Source: Agelas oroides (lineage: Eukaryota; Porifera; Demospongiae; Agelasida; Agelasidae). From it: a stretch of 64,000 bases of DNA. Location: NCBI GenBank assembly GCA_949130485.1, contig OX422199.1, positions 7,040,402 to 7,104,401 of the forward strand. The letters are read 5' to 3'. The first letter of the stretch is position 1, and each line of letters opens with the position of its first letter. The notes beneath the pieces were generated by a model. The model had not been told where the DNA came from. It saw nothing but the letters and a program-made list of their open reading frames with translations, and did not search any database. Both the position numbers and the translations under genes were made by a program. Shown here one piece after another: positions 21,901 to 28,273 of the stretch.

Positions 21901-23802
21901 CCATAGTACCAAGCTATAAAAAAAAAATCACTTGTTTGTTGCTGTTGGCATTGTTACTCGTGGACCAAAACACTGCAAATGCATTGCAAATGATATGAAG
22001 TTGTGTTTACTCAACTATTTGCTCACGAACAACTTCGTCTAACATTATTGCACAATCTATGACTGAGAGATTGGTTATTCAGACTACCATACTAGGGTTT
22101 CATACAGAGGTGGGGGGGGTACACTAGAATTCTCCCCCCCCCCCCCCAAACATAATTGCCTCAACAAACTTGTGATATTTTCTGGTATAGCTTTGTACTA
22201 TGGTGACACTTATATATTATAGCTTTTTGTGTACCTTGCATGAGGTGTTGTAGGACCACATATATGTCAATAGGACGGACATTTGTCAAGTACAAGGATG
22301 TCATCAATGCAAGTATGTATCCCAGCCTAATAACCCTAAAATCTAAATCTCAACAGCTAATTTGTGTAGTGTGGAGATTTGGGGTGATGAGATGTGGTTC
22401 GTTGATTGTTCATGATAAGATCAATAGCTACAGTGAAAAGTAACCTTTCCGACAAGATGTTAAGGAAAACGAAACTAAAGTCCCACATACCCAGGAAGGA
22501 GACATAGAGACATGTAACCTAGACAGGATATTTGTGAGTGAATTGTCTGTTTTGTGCAGAGTGTGTATGCCTGGAATAGGTCCTTCTGGACCAAGACATT
22601 GCATGCATTGCAAATGATACGATGAAGTTGTGTTTACTCAACTATTTGCTCACAAATAACTTCATCTAACATAATCGAACAATCTTTGGCTGAGAGATTG
22701 CATGGTTGTTCAGACTACCATACCAGGGTTTCATAGAGAAGGCCGAGCATGAAGTGCAAGGCATCGCCAAGCATAGAGTGTGAGGCAGAGAGATGCTCCC
22801 GACACTAGTAGTAGGCTGATGAGCTTCAGCGGTAAGGGGCGAGGAAGCAGGGTGCTTCCGCAAAGTAGCTGGCATGTCCATCGTTGCTGCGGGCAGTCCG
22901 CGTTTCGCAGTAGACACTTTAACTGTAGACAGCCGGCTTAAATAAACTTTAATCTCAATATTTCGACTTCAGGATGAGTCCCCCTCCTCCCATAATTGGC
23001 TCAATATCTACAATAGGGTATATACAATACAATAACAAAGTACAGCATAGTTATACACTTAATTATTATAGCTGAATGTGACGTTCTGAAACACCCTCGT
23101 GGGTGCACCGATGCACGCATGCACCTTTTGCGTGCATCTACATTCCCCACTCCCCTTCCCCAAGGAAAATCCTGTATGGAACCCTGCATACACTACTAAA
23201 GTCTGTTAGCGCATGGGGTTAATTTTTTCACCCCAGTCAGGGAGTCAACAAACTACTTAAGAGTTGACCATAGAAAAGTAACCATAGTTGGCTCACAACT
23301 GGTAGAGAACTGCTATCATATAAGTGGAACCACACGAGGAAGAGATAACAAATCATCTAAATTTTAATCAAGGTCTCAGGGTGTCTCAGGGGAGGATCAC
23401 CGCTGTAGTACAGTCAGTGAAAGATGTTAAAAAATGAATAGACCTGCAAGCTTGCCCTGCACAGGAGCAGATTGTTGTAGGCACTGCTTAATTTCCAATG
23501 GCTTTCAACTGCACGTTCGTTTGTTTTGTTTTTTTACGAATGCTGTGTTAAAGGAGACGTGAGGCTGGACTATTATCTTCGCAATTTGATAGGTTAGTTA
23601 GCTGCACCGCATAACCTTCTGTCAATTTAGTTGGTTGTACCATACAAGCCCTACGTTGCGCAGCATAATTTATTTCAACTCGGCCACATGTATATACGTG
23701 TGTACAGTGACGCTATATGAATGACTAACCTGGAGGGCATTCGCTAGTGGTTCCCCGGTTGATCGTCAACAGTGCCACAGCCAAAGACAGAAACAGCTTC
23801 AT
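103..23802 (-). CDS. Gene A: multi-EGF single-pass membrane receptor-like protein (16 exons)
   Basis: Hand-assembled spliced gene; exons 23730-23802, 19655-19806, 18195-18372, 16048-16170, 14520-14642, 13002-13118, 10587-10709, 10366-10485, 6422-6547, 6223-6345, 5985-6110, 5305-5427, 3390-3512, 2386-2488, 1123-1171, 103-915. They total 2595 nt, exactly 865 codons, with GT/AG borders and matching phases throughout. The product has a signal peptide, a six-cysteine N-terminal module of about 110 residues, ten calcium-binding EGF domains (one per phase 1-1 exon), a transmembrane helix and a 270-residue tail exon. It should be a type I plasma-membrane protein. No catalytic domain is visible. Its exon plan matches genes B and C downstream on the same strand, so it is the most diverged member of a tandem family. 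The introns carry many MITEs. The ligand and function are unknown; adhesion or receptor use is inference from architecture. Confidence 0.85.
1123..1171 (-). CDS. Gene A exon 15: juxtamembrane
   Basis: 49-nt exon, phase 2 to phase 0, encoding [16 protein letters not shown]. It was found by searching for the phase-2/0 exon that must bridge exons 14 and 16; the acceptor is TAG|C and the donor GAT|GTGAGT. The final LKD parallels LLFKD in gene B and FYKD in gene C. Confidence 0.65.
1665..2039. mobile_element. MITE, TACCGTATTTCTTC ends
   Basis: The left end TACCGTATTTCTTCGAATA pairs with a right end GAAGAAATACAGTA. The interior shares blocks (CGCCGCCCTCGAATAGTAGC) with the element at 4494-5062. 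It lies in the gene A intron between exons 14 and 15. Confidence 0.65.
2075..2232. repeat. Short minisatellite, TCATGTGAYGG units
   Basis: About 14 units of 10-11 bp (GTCATGTGACA, GTCATGTGATG). Each carries a CATGTG word. It lies in the gene A intron between exons 15 and 14. Confidence 0.85.
2386..2488 (-). CDS. Gene A exon 14: transmembrane helix
   Basis: 103-nt exon with about 24 hydrophobic residues ([20 protein letters not shown]) followed by LCRKAR, a positive stop-transfer that puts the tail inside. It enters in phase 1 and leaves in phase 2 at AG|GTATGT, as in genes B and C. Confidence 0.85.
3390..3512 (-). CDS. Gene A exon 13: calcium-binding EGF domain 10 (membrane-proximal)
   Basis: 123-nt phase 1-1 exon; [17 protein letters not shown] ... 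[18 protein letters not shown]. It has IPEC rather than IDEC, so calcium binding may be weaker. The donor is G|GTTAGT, and it splices to the transmembrane exon. Confidence 0.84.
3680..4370 (+). repeat. 56-bp minisatellite (about 12 copies)
   Basis: The unit contains GGTCCCACACATTACC and GACTGTGCAACATTCACCCA, with CAGCAGTT and CAGACACTT variants of the joint. A 35-bp relative continues to about 4480. The unit lacks stop codons in all three plus frames, so long open frames here are artefacts. Confidence 0.9.
4494..5062. mobile_element. MITE, TACCGTATATCGGG ends
   Basis: The left end TACCGTATATCGGGTTTTAA is matched by the inverse TTAAAACCTGATATACGGTA at the right. It was inserted into an older transposon copy (3540-5266). 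TA at both borders suggests Tc1/mariner-type mobilisation. Confidence 0.75.
5305..5427 (-). CDS. Gene A exon 12: calcium-binding EGF domain 9
   Basis: 123-nt phase 1-1 exon; [17 protein letters not shown] ... [18 protein letters not shown]. It is a duplicate of exon 10. Confidence 0.86.
5985..6110 (-). CDS. Gene A exon 11: calcium-binding EGF domain 8
   Basis: 126-nt phase 1-1 exon; [18 protein letters not shown] ... [18 protein letters not shown]. It is a duplicate of exon 9 and the counterpart of 33085-33204 (B) and 53599-53718 (C). Confidence 0.86.
6223..6345 (-). CDS. Gene A exon 10: calcium-binding EGF domain 7
   Basis: 123-nt phase 1-1 exon; [17 protein letters not shown] ... [18 protein letters not shown]. 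It closely matches exon 12 here, 32837-32959 in gene B and 53316-53438 in gene C. Confidence 0.86.
6422..6547 (-). CDS. Gene A exon 9: calcium-binding EGF domain 6
   Basis: 126-nt phase 1-1 exon; [18 protein letters not shown] ... [19 protein letters not shown]. It is nearly the same as exon 11, and with exon 10 forms a two-domain unit that was duplicated. Confidence 0.86.
6767..7026. mobile_element. MITE, AAGAGCGCATAAGAACGGGC ends (copy 1)
   Basis: The ends AGAGCGCATAAGAACGGGCG and CGCCCGTTCTTATGCGCTCT are perfect inverse complements. It is the best preserved of five copies. Confidence 0.8.
7055..7234. repeat. Perfect 90-bp tandem duplication
   Basis: Two identical 90-bp units (offset exactly 90) lie between MITE copies 1 and 2. 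Being a multiple of three, they keep one frame open, but no gene signal accompanies it. Confidence 0.85.
7258..7490. mobile_element. MITE, same family as 6767-7026 (copy 2)
   Basis: It starts AGAGCGAATAAGAACGGGCG and ends CTCAAGCCACCCGTTCT. It is more diverged than copy 1 and sits in the same orientation 230 bp away. Confidence 0.7.
7715..8136. mobile_element. MITE, TAGCCTCGTTCCCAGGCC ends
   Basis: The terminal inverted repeat is TAGCCTCGTTCCCAGGCC against GGCCTGGAAACAAGGCTA. The flanks CCCCTGACT and CCCCCGACT are a 9-bp target duplication with one mismatch. Confidence 0.8.
8908..9361. mobile_element. MITE, GGGGCGAGCCTGAGCGAGC ends (copy 1)
   Basis: The left end is GGGGCGAGCCTGAGCGAGCC and the right end GCTTGCTCAGGCTCACCCC. 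The interior shares blocks with the copy at 29373-29927 in the opposite direction. It holds a Cys-rich open frame on the minus strand (9003-9269). Confidence 0.7.
10366..10485 (-). CDS. Gene A exon 8: calcium-binding EGF domain 5
   Basis: 120-nt phase 1-1 exon; [16 protein letters not shown] ... GSYECYC ... YSGDGFACT. It lies only 101 nt from exon 7. Confidence 0.84.
10587..10709 (-). CDS. Gene A exon 7: calcium-binding EGF domain 4
   Basis: 123-nt phase 1-1 exon; [17 protein letters not shown] ... [15 protein letters not shown]. All six cysteines are present, but the loop before CLC lacks the aromatic residue of the hydroxylation consensus. Confidence 0.83.
10765..11090. mobile_element. Hairpin-bearing repeat (copy 1)
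   Basis: It starts with GAGTCAATGGGGAAGCC, then about three ACTACAAGTCACGCG units, and ends with a hairpin: TATCACCATAGTACTAAGC against GCTTCGTACTATGGTGATA. A second copy lies at 21745-22208. Confidence 0.6.
11136..11582. mobile_element. pogo/Tigger-like MITE, TACAGTGGAACCTC ends
   Basis: The ends TACAGTGGAACCTC and GAGGTTCCACTGTA are inverse complements with TA at the borders. CAGTGGAACCTC-type termini are known from pogo/Tigger-like DNA transposons. The interior repeats CGGACA motifs. No transposase is present. Confidence 0.75.
11823..11910. mobile_element. MITE, TAGCCTCG family, 88-bp minimal copy
   Basis: An almost pure hairpin of the family ends. Flanked by perfect GGGAGAGCT duplications (9 bp). 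Confidence 0.82.
12311..12680. mobile_element. Foldback repeat, TCTAGTCTCTGCCCAGACC ends
   Basis: The left end and an internal second left end (CCTTGTGCCCAGCC, 12366) face a right end GGGCTCTGGGGACGAGACTA. Inside, AGTTGAATTTCTTGG is matched by CCAAGAAATTCGACTTGG-like sequence. It resembles 18840-19130. Confidence 0.6.
12745..12852. mobile_element. MITE, TAGCCTCG family
   Basis: A 108-bp copy with GGCCTTCCCCGTTTTTCGCC and its inverse. Flanked on both sides by CCTCACAAG, a 9-bp target duplication. Confidence 0.82.
13002..13118 (-). CDS. Gene A exon 6: calcium-binding EGF domain 3
   Basis: 117-nt phase 1-1 exon, the shortest EGF in the gene; [15 protein letters not shown] ... GGYNCTC ... FEGDGISCT. 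The loop between the first two cysteines is short. Confidence 0.85.
13539..14091. mobile_element. MITE, TAGCCTCG family, diverged long copy
   Basis: The ends TAGCCTGGTTTCCAGGCC and GGCCTGGGAATGAGGCTA. The flanks GTGTATTTG and GCATATTTG agree at 7 of 9 positions, an aged target duplication. Confidence 0.65.
14520..14642 (-). CDS. Gene A exon 5: calcium-binding EGF domain 2
   Basis: 123-nt phase 1-1 exon; [11 protein letters not shown] ... [12 protein letters not shown] ... [10 protein letters not shown]. It has six cysteines and the C-x-D-x4-Y-x-C-x-C hydroxylation-type consensus. The donor is G|GTGAGT. Confidence 0.85.
14688..15166. mobile_element. MITE, TACCGTAGATCTGG ends
   Basis: The left end TACCGTAGATCTGGAAATTT and right end AAATTTCCAGATCTACGGTA are inverse complements over 20 bp, flanked by TA. 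It lies in the intron upstream of gene A exon 5. The open frame inside is not recognisable. Confidence 0.75.
15488..15585 (-). mobile_element. tRNA-derived SINE-like fragment
   Basis: On the minus strand it shows GCTCAAGCCAGGTGTCTTG then GGGTTTGATTCCC, a pol III B-box-like block, followed by a tail with TTCTATTTTCACCTCATAAC. The same tail follows the B-box block at 51082-51128. Confidence 0.55.
16048..16170 (-). CDS. Gene A exon 4: calcium-binding EGF domain 1
   Basis: 123-nt phase 1-1 exon encoding one EGF domain ([11 protein letters not shown] ... YEGDGLNCT) with six cysteines. The IDEC start is the calcium-binding consensus. An A, not G, ends the exon, so the next domain starts with Asn rather than Asp. 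Confidence 0.85.
16266..16451. mobile_element. MITE, TAGCCTCG family, degenerate copy
   Basis: It starts TTAGCCTCACAATTTAG and ends GGCCTCAGAATGAGGCTA, with CTACCTAGGTAGATGTTGA inside as in the other long copies. No target duplication is visible. Confidence 0.5.
16547..16767. mobile_element. MITE, same family (copy 3)
   Basis: The ends AGAGTGCATAAGAACGGGCG and CACCCGTTCTTATGCACTCT are inverse complements with one mismatch. It lies in gene A intron 3, in the opposite internal orientation to copy 1. Confidence 0.78.
16995..17411. mobile_element. MITE, TAGCCTCG family, long inverted-repeat copy
   Basis: The arms are complementary far inward (CACATGCGTGACATCAGGTA against TACCTGACGTCACGCACGTG). 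Perfect 9-bp target duplication AAAATCAGT on both sides. Confidence 0.82.
17530..18124. repeat. 164-bp (CA)-rich tandem repeat
   Basis: Period exactly 164 (CTGTACCAGGCAATTGAA at about 17698, 17862, 18026), about 3.4 copies, each with a CACACA-rich part and TATTAACAGTTTCCTCCTAA. It ends in a (CA)n run 70 bp from the donor of gene A exon 3. Confidence 0.88.
18195..18372 (-). CDS. Gene A exon 3: N-terminal six-Cys module, second half
   Basis: Phase 0 to phase 1 exon of 178 nt. I chose the acceptor before GTTGATTCAGGT because it gives phase 0 and a reading frame with VRCTFSGCY and PTPCTV, which aligns with TNCTFYLCY and SPISCVTG in gene C exon 3. The donor is G|GTAAGA next to a (CA)-rich tandem repeat. 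Confidence 0.75.
18469..18820. mobile_element. MITE, TAGCCTCG family, long inverted-repeat copy
   Basis: The arms include GGACGCGAGGTGGACGTAGG and its complement plus a G-run. Perfect 9-bp target duplication AGTTTCAGC at 18460-18468 and 18821-18829. It lies between gene A exons 3 and 2. Confidence 0.82.
18840..19130. mobile_element. Foldback repeat, GTCTCGTGCCCAGA ends
   Basis: GTCTCGTGCCCAGATCC faces TGGGCTGGGCACAAGACTAG, and the interior holds TGGTGAACCAAG and CAACTTAGTTC arms. It is the same family as 12311-12680. Confidence 0.6.
19440..19530 (+). mobile_element. tRNA-derived SINE-like fragment
   Basis: GGTCGTAGCTCAATGGTTGT resembles an A box and CACAGGTTTCAATCC a B box, with CAGAGCACTGGCAACTCAAG between. 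It does not fold as a functional tRNA by eye. Confidence 0.5.
19655..19806 (-). CDS. Gene A exon 2: N-terminal six-Cys module, first half
   Basis: Phase 1 to phase 0 exon of 152 nt encoding a segment with NLTLNC and VEYTC, rich in Asn and Ser (N-glycosylation sites). It occupies the place of the 161-nt second exon of genes B and C and keeps the two cysteines found there. The 3' side in plus coordinates shows a partial duplication of the exon start (see findings). Confidence 0.75.
19865..20071. mobile_element. MITE, TACTGTATGGCGAG ends
   Basis: A 207-bp element whose two ends (TACTGTATGGCGAGAAATTT; AAATTTCTCGCCATACGGTA) are inverse complements. The GCGAAAATTTT words are the same as in the elements near 59-60 kb. 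It interrupts a duplicated piece of gene A exon 2. Confidence 0.75.
20778..20845 (-). mobile_element. SINE-like fragment
   Basis: GCTGGCTTCTGCCGGGAATT and GACACCTGGCTTGAGTTGCC match the SINE at 15488-15585 in the same orientation; the B box is altered. It lies in gene A intron 1. Confidence 0.45.
21745..22208. mobile_element. Hairpin-bearing repeat (copy 2), interrupted
   Basis: It has the same order of blocks as 10765-11090, but about 200 bp (21962-22160) has been inserted in the hairpin loop. The inserted block is itself repeated at about 22591-22740. Confidence 0.6.
23730..23802 (-). CDS. Gene A exon 1: signal peptide
   Basis: ATG at 23802 starts a hydrophobic leader ([20 protein letters not shown]) followed by ECPP, then a donor reading G|GTTAGT. 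It ends in phase 1, as do the signal exons of genes B and C. The leader sequence itself is unrelated to theirs. Confidence 0.8.
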
Positions 23803-23862
23803 CTTGCAACGAACACGCACTACATTACCACCGACAGACAATCCCCTATTACGCGCACCGAG

Positions 23863-23886
23863 GGCGTGCGTGATATTACGCACGCC
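23863..23886. promoter_or_regulatory. 24-bp palindrome upstream of gene A
   Basis: GGCGTGCGTGATATTACGCA with CGCC is a palindrome with one mismatched pair, 61 bp upstream of the gene A start codon. A dimeric factor site is possible. No TATA box is clear. Confidence 0.45.
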
Positions 23887-24499
23887 ACACCTACCATGCT
23901 GAAAACCAGACTGTGACTACATTACTTCCTGTCACGAAACTGAACTCAAACTTACCACCATGATACCAAAACAATACGTTCAACATTAAGTAAGGAGTGG
24001 TTTCTGTGAAGTAGATTTGCTCCGAGTCAAACCTAGTCTTGCAGTAGTCTAGTCTTGCAGCACCCGACTGTCTCCATTGCAAGAGTTGGTTGAGATATAT
24101 CTGCTATATCCCAACCGAAGAGAAAGTTGGTGGATACATGAAATCAAAAACTTCAAACCTTACACAAGTCTGACATCACCTCTGTGTTCAGAAAGGCCCC
24201 CTTCACAGATGAGTATTTGAAAACTACTAGCTACCTAGCTTGGCTCACAAGCAATTGGCAGTTGTTGTATAAACAATATACAGCATGCAGTTGGCACCCT
24301 TGGGCTGACTCTCATTAATGTTTGAGACCTACAAGGAGGAGAAGGTACATTTTGAGAGGTCTGTTGAAGAATTGGTTGGTTTCAGCTGGTAACGGAAAAC
24401 TTTCAATTTATACAGGAGCCAGCTGAACAACGGAAAGAAAAAAGACTCGATACCAACTTAAAAACAATCTGTTAACAAAGAACTTTCTTTCCATGTAAT

Positions 24500-26060
24500 A
24501 CACACTATAGCTAGCTGAAAAACAACACAATTAAAGATCCTGTGTGGTCCACTGCATTCCACTGTGTGCCAAGTACCAAAAGTAAAAGATCAAACTTACT
24601 TACTTGGTTGACTGACACATTGAAGGAAATTATGCAAATGTGGTCTACTGCATCTTGTGTGCAGTGTGCAGCCTGGCCCAAGATCTGATCAAAAGAAGGG
24701 AGATTCTGAACCAACTTGGAACATCAGTAAAAATTTCAAGTAGTAACAGATAACCTCCTTTCTACAAGTCTACTGATAAGCCTTAAAAGAAAGATCAAAT
24801 ATGCTCTACTGCACACATTCCACTGTGTATTGAGTGCCCAGCCTGATCCATGGAAAGAAATCAAAACAAAGTGCACGGTCTACCGTACCGTGCTGCACAT
24901 GGAGTGTCACATCAAGAAAGCTCAAGTGTGGTCTATGGCATCCTGTGCAGAACGCTCAACCTCTGATCATGGACACAGTGCCCGGCCCAACCCATGAATT
25001 AACACAGATCAAGTGTGGTCTATGGCATCCTGTGCAGAACGCTCAACCTCTGATCATGGACAGAGATCAAGTGAAGTCCTGACTTAACTTTGTGTGACTA
25101 CAAGTGCCCGCCAACCCATGAACACAGATCAAGTGTGGTCTACTGCATCCTACTGTGTGCAGTATGCCCATGCAGCCTGACCATGGAGACAGATCAAGTG
25201 TGAATGGAAAAAGATTCTCTCTTGCCAACTTCAAAACAACAATTTTCAAGGTAGTAACAGAGAACTTTCTTCCATTTATAGAGGAGCCAGCTTAGAAGCA
25301 ACAGAAAGAAAGATCATATGTGGTGCACTGCATTCCACTGTGTGCATGCAGAGTACCCAGCCAATGGCAAATGTTTACACCCCACCTGGTTGAGTGCAGA
25401 GTGACACTTTGAGAGATCAAGTGCTTTTTGCTGTGTGTGGAGAGCACATGCAGCCTGGCCCACAAAGACAGACTAAGATCAAGTGTGAATGGAAAATGGT
25501 TCTCTCTTACTCACTTGGAAAAGCTAGTAACAGAGAACCTTCTTCTATTTATAACAATTTACAAGCTGGTAGCAGAGAACCTATACAGGAGCCAGCTTAG
25601 AAGCAACAGATCATGTGTGGTGCACTGCATTCAACTGTGACGCCAGCTGAGAAACAACAATTAAGTGTCATCCACTGCATTCAAAGTGTTAAGCCACAGT
25701 GAAAGATCAAAATGCGGTGTACTGACATATATTGAGAGAGATCAAGTATTGTCTACTGCATCTTGTGTGCAGAGTGCCCAGCCTGACCCATAGAGAAAGA
25801 TCAAGTCTAAATGGGAAAATAGTTCTGTTACCAACTTGAAAAATCAGTTCGACAGAGAACCAACTGAGAAGCCATTATTGCATCACACTGCATTCAGAGT
25901 GCTCCAACACATGGAGAAACCTGCTGCGAATAGTGTCCAGCCCAACAAATGGAGAGATAACAAGGGTCTACTGTATTTCACTGTATGCAGAGTGCATGTG
26001 CCTAGCCCAATCCCGAGTTCCCAGCACAATGGAGAAATTTAATGTGGTTTAGATACTGCA
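24500..26060. repeat. Degenerate satellite-like repeat between genes A and B
   Basis: The words AGATCAAGTGTGGTCTACTG, CATCCTGTGTGCAGAGTGCC and CAGCCTGACCCATGGA recur roughly every 100-130 bp, at least ten times, with a shorter perfect duplication at about 24925-25070. No coding frame is consistent across units. Confidence 0.75.
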
Positions 26061-26094
26061 TTCCACAGTTTACAGTGAAATCTGGAGGGTGAGG

Positions 26095-26100
26095 TTTATT
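26095..26100 (-). terminator. Candidate polyadenylation signal of gene B
   Basis: AATAAA on the minus strand, 266 bp after the stop codon. No equally good signal was found for genes A or C. Confidence 0.45.
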
Positions 26101-26167
26101 ATAAACTGCTAAAAGTGAACAAGAATTAGCAACGAAATAAACAAAACGCACTTTCAGCTTCCTGCAT

Positions 26168-26222
26168 ACAAAAACAAACAAACAAACAAAAACAAACAAA
26201 CAAACAAACAAACAAACAAAAA
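26168..26222 (+). repeat. (CAAA)n microsatellite
   Basis: AAACAAACAAAC array about 145 bp beyond the gene B stop codon, probably within the 3' UTR. Confidence 0.9.
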
Positions 26223-26365
26223 GCAACTACTGTGAGGTTGAGACACTACTGGCTGTTACTGTATGAAACACTTGGAGATGTGAACTGTCAATGAGTAATA
26301 CAGCTGATGAAAGATCTGTTTGTTGAACCAAAGTTTCAAGGTTAAATTGCAGACTAAGGAAAGGG

Positions 26366-28273
26366 CTAATTAAATTCATTTGCATTGTATGGTAATTCTT
26401 CTTCAGCTTTGGAGTAGTCTGTGATGTATCCACTGCTTGTTGACAGGTGCTGCACTTTGAAAGGTGATGAAAAGTTTTGAAAAGTGTTGTTGAAATAACC
26501 GAAAGTATTATCAGTTGTTGTACTGTAGTGTTCGGAGGATGATATCATACTGAGATCGTCTTCTATTCCAAAGTACTTGGATGAACTTCCAGGACTTTGA
26601 AGGCCAAGTAAATCAGGCTTCTCTTCTATTGATGACAAAAGATGAGTGTTTGGCAAATAACCAGGAGATGACCGTGATTTTTCAGCTGGGGTGTAGTATC
26701 CCTCCGCCTCTACGATGGATGTAATCGGCTGTGGATCCAGATACATGGATGATTCCAATTCGTCGTTGTGGTTAAAATGAAGGGACCCATAGCTAACTTC
26801 CATCAGTTCTTCACTATGAACGCATTCACTGTTTTTCCCTGCAGAATTGCAGGCAGCTGTATCGTGATGATCTCCAGTGGAAGGTTCAACAGTAGAAGTA
26901 CTGTAACAGTTTGTTGCAAGAGTGTTCTCTGACAAATAATCAGATGAAGATGGCAATTCTGCTGCCTCCTCCAGAGGTATGGAGTGAAGGGATTCTGATT
27001 CAATGATGTGGCTGCCCAAATCTAATGTGCAGAGGGACCCAGGGCTGTCTGCAAGTGTATTTTCACTATGAACGTATCCATTGCTCTGTCTGGCAGAATT
27101 GCAGGGAGCTGTATCATTACAATCTGCAGCAATTGTAGAGGTCCAATTTGCTGCATCAGTGTCTGAGACAACTGTATTTGACAAATAACCTGACAAGGAT
27201 GGCAATTCTTTAGTTTGTACATAGTATCCTTCATTCTTGGGTGACTCCGTGATGGTTGGTGGATCAACTGCCTCCACCAGAGATATGGAGTGAAGGGATT
27301 CTGATTCAATAATGTGGCTGTTCAAATCAAATGTCCAGAGGGGTTCATGGCTATTTGCAAGTAGATTTTCACTACAAACATGTTCACTGCTTTGCCCTGT
27401 AGAATTGTAGGCAGTTGTAGTGTTATGATCTCCAGAGAAAGGCTCGACAAGAGAAGTACAATTTGCTGCATCGGTGCTATCTGAGAAATAACCGGAAGAG
27501 GATGGCAACTGTTTTGTTGGAACATGGTATCCCTCGTTCTTGGATGTCTCGGCCATGGTTGGAATTGAGTGTGGATCAGCTGCCTCCTCTAGAGATATGG
27601 AGTGAAGGGATTCTGATTCGACAATGTGGCTGTTCAAATCAAGGGATCCATGCCTATCTGGAAGTAGATTTTCACTATGAACATATCCATTGCTTTGCAC
27701 AACAGAAGCTTGGGCAGCTGTATCATTATGATCCTCAGAACAAAGCTCAACAACAGAAGTGCGGCTACCTACATGAATGTCCGAGTAATCAGAGCCAATA
27801 AAACTCATTTCTGCTTCACTGCCATCATCATTTCGAATATCTGCTTCACTGTTAATATTGTTTTGGTCATCCTCCTCTAGAACAAGATTTGTGCACAACT
27901 CTTCAGAGTCTTCATAAGAAGGTGGAGAGATACTACTTCCTGTCTGCATTAATTTATCCATGGACACAACATCTGTGCTTTGGGGTATGTTTGAATCATA
28001 GTATCCTTGGTTAGAATCACTTGCGATTAAATTGTTGTTAGGAGATACAATAGTTGTGCTGGTACTGTTTTTGTGTAGAAAGGTGTCTGTTAACTCATTA
28101 GTAGGGTCTGGGACTATATTTTCTGATTTGCTGTCAGTGTCTGTATCACCTGCTTGTGTCTCTGTGGCTGTAATGGTGCCTAATGTGTCAAACACACTGG
28201 TCATGGAGGGAAATGCTGTGTGTTTTGGGATGCTGAAAGGACTCACAGGATTGTAGGTCAAGTCCAACATATC
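26366..28273 (-). CDS. Gene B exon 12: expanded tyrosine-rich cytoplasmic tail, stop codon
   Basis: 1908-nt terminal exon: 635 residues then TAG. It opens [16 protein letters not shown] and contains SVFDTLG, matching SVFDKLG in gene [10 protein letters not shown] near tail residue 120 is a PPxY motif, the known ligand of WW domains. From about residue 170 to 565 the tail consists of four imperfect units of about 80-108 residues, each with ESESLHSI or a relative, while GY motifs ([26 protein letters not shown]) recur. Gene C has only one such unit. The exon is extremely Ser/Thr/Asn rich and probably disordered. Confidence 0.87.
   Translation of the reverse strand, partial: DMLDLTYNPVSPFSIPKHTAFPSMTSVFDTLGTITATETQAGDTDTDSKSENIVPDPTNELTDTFLHKNSTSTTIVSPNNNLIASDSNQGYYDSNIPQSTDVVSMDKLMQTGSSISPPSYEDSEELCTNLVLEEDDQNNINSEADIRNDDGSEAEMSFIGSDYSDIHVGSRTSVVELCSEDHNDTAAQASVVQSNGYVHSENLLPDRHGSLDLNSHIVESESLHSISLEEAADPHSIPTMAETSKNEGYHVPTKQLPSSSGYFSDSTDAANCTSLVEPFSGDHNTTTAYNSTGQSSEHVCSENLLANSHEPLWTFDLNSHIIESESLHSISLVEAVDPPTITESPKNEGYYVQTKELPSLSGYLSNTVVSDTDAANWTSTIAADCNDTAPCNSARQSNGYVHSENTLADSPGSLCTLDLGSHIIESESLHSIPLEEAAELPSSSDYLSENTLATNCYSTSTVEPSTGDHHDTAACNSAGKNSECVHSEELMEVSYGSLHFNHNDELESSMYLDPQPITSIVEAEGYYTPAEKSRSSPGYLPNTHLLSSIEEKPDLLGLQSPGSSSKYFGIEDDLSMISSSEHYSTTTDNTFGYFNNTFQNFSSPFKVQHLSTSSGYITDYSKAEEELPYNANEFN

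Larger units (their letters stand above)
19807..23729 (-). other. Gene A intron 1
   Basis: A 3.9-kb intron with a MITE, a partial duplication of the exon 2 edge (about 20091-20180), SINE-like pieces, a hairpin repeat and a duplicated 150-bp block (21962-22160 and 22591-22740). Nothing is recognised in 22920-23729. Confidence 0.7.
23803..26365. other. Intergenic region A-B
   Basis: Gene A promoter side (palindrome at 23863-23886), then the degenerate repeat at 24500-26060, the (CAAA)n run and the gene B 3' UTR. I see no gene of its own. Confidence 0.7.
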
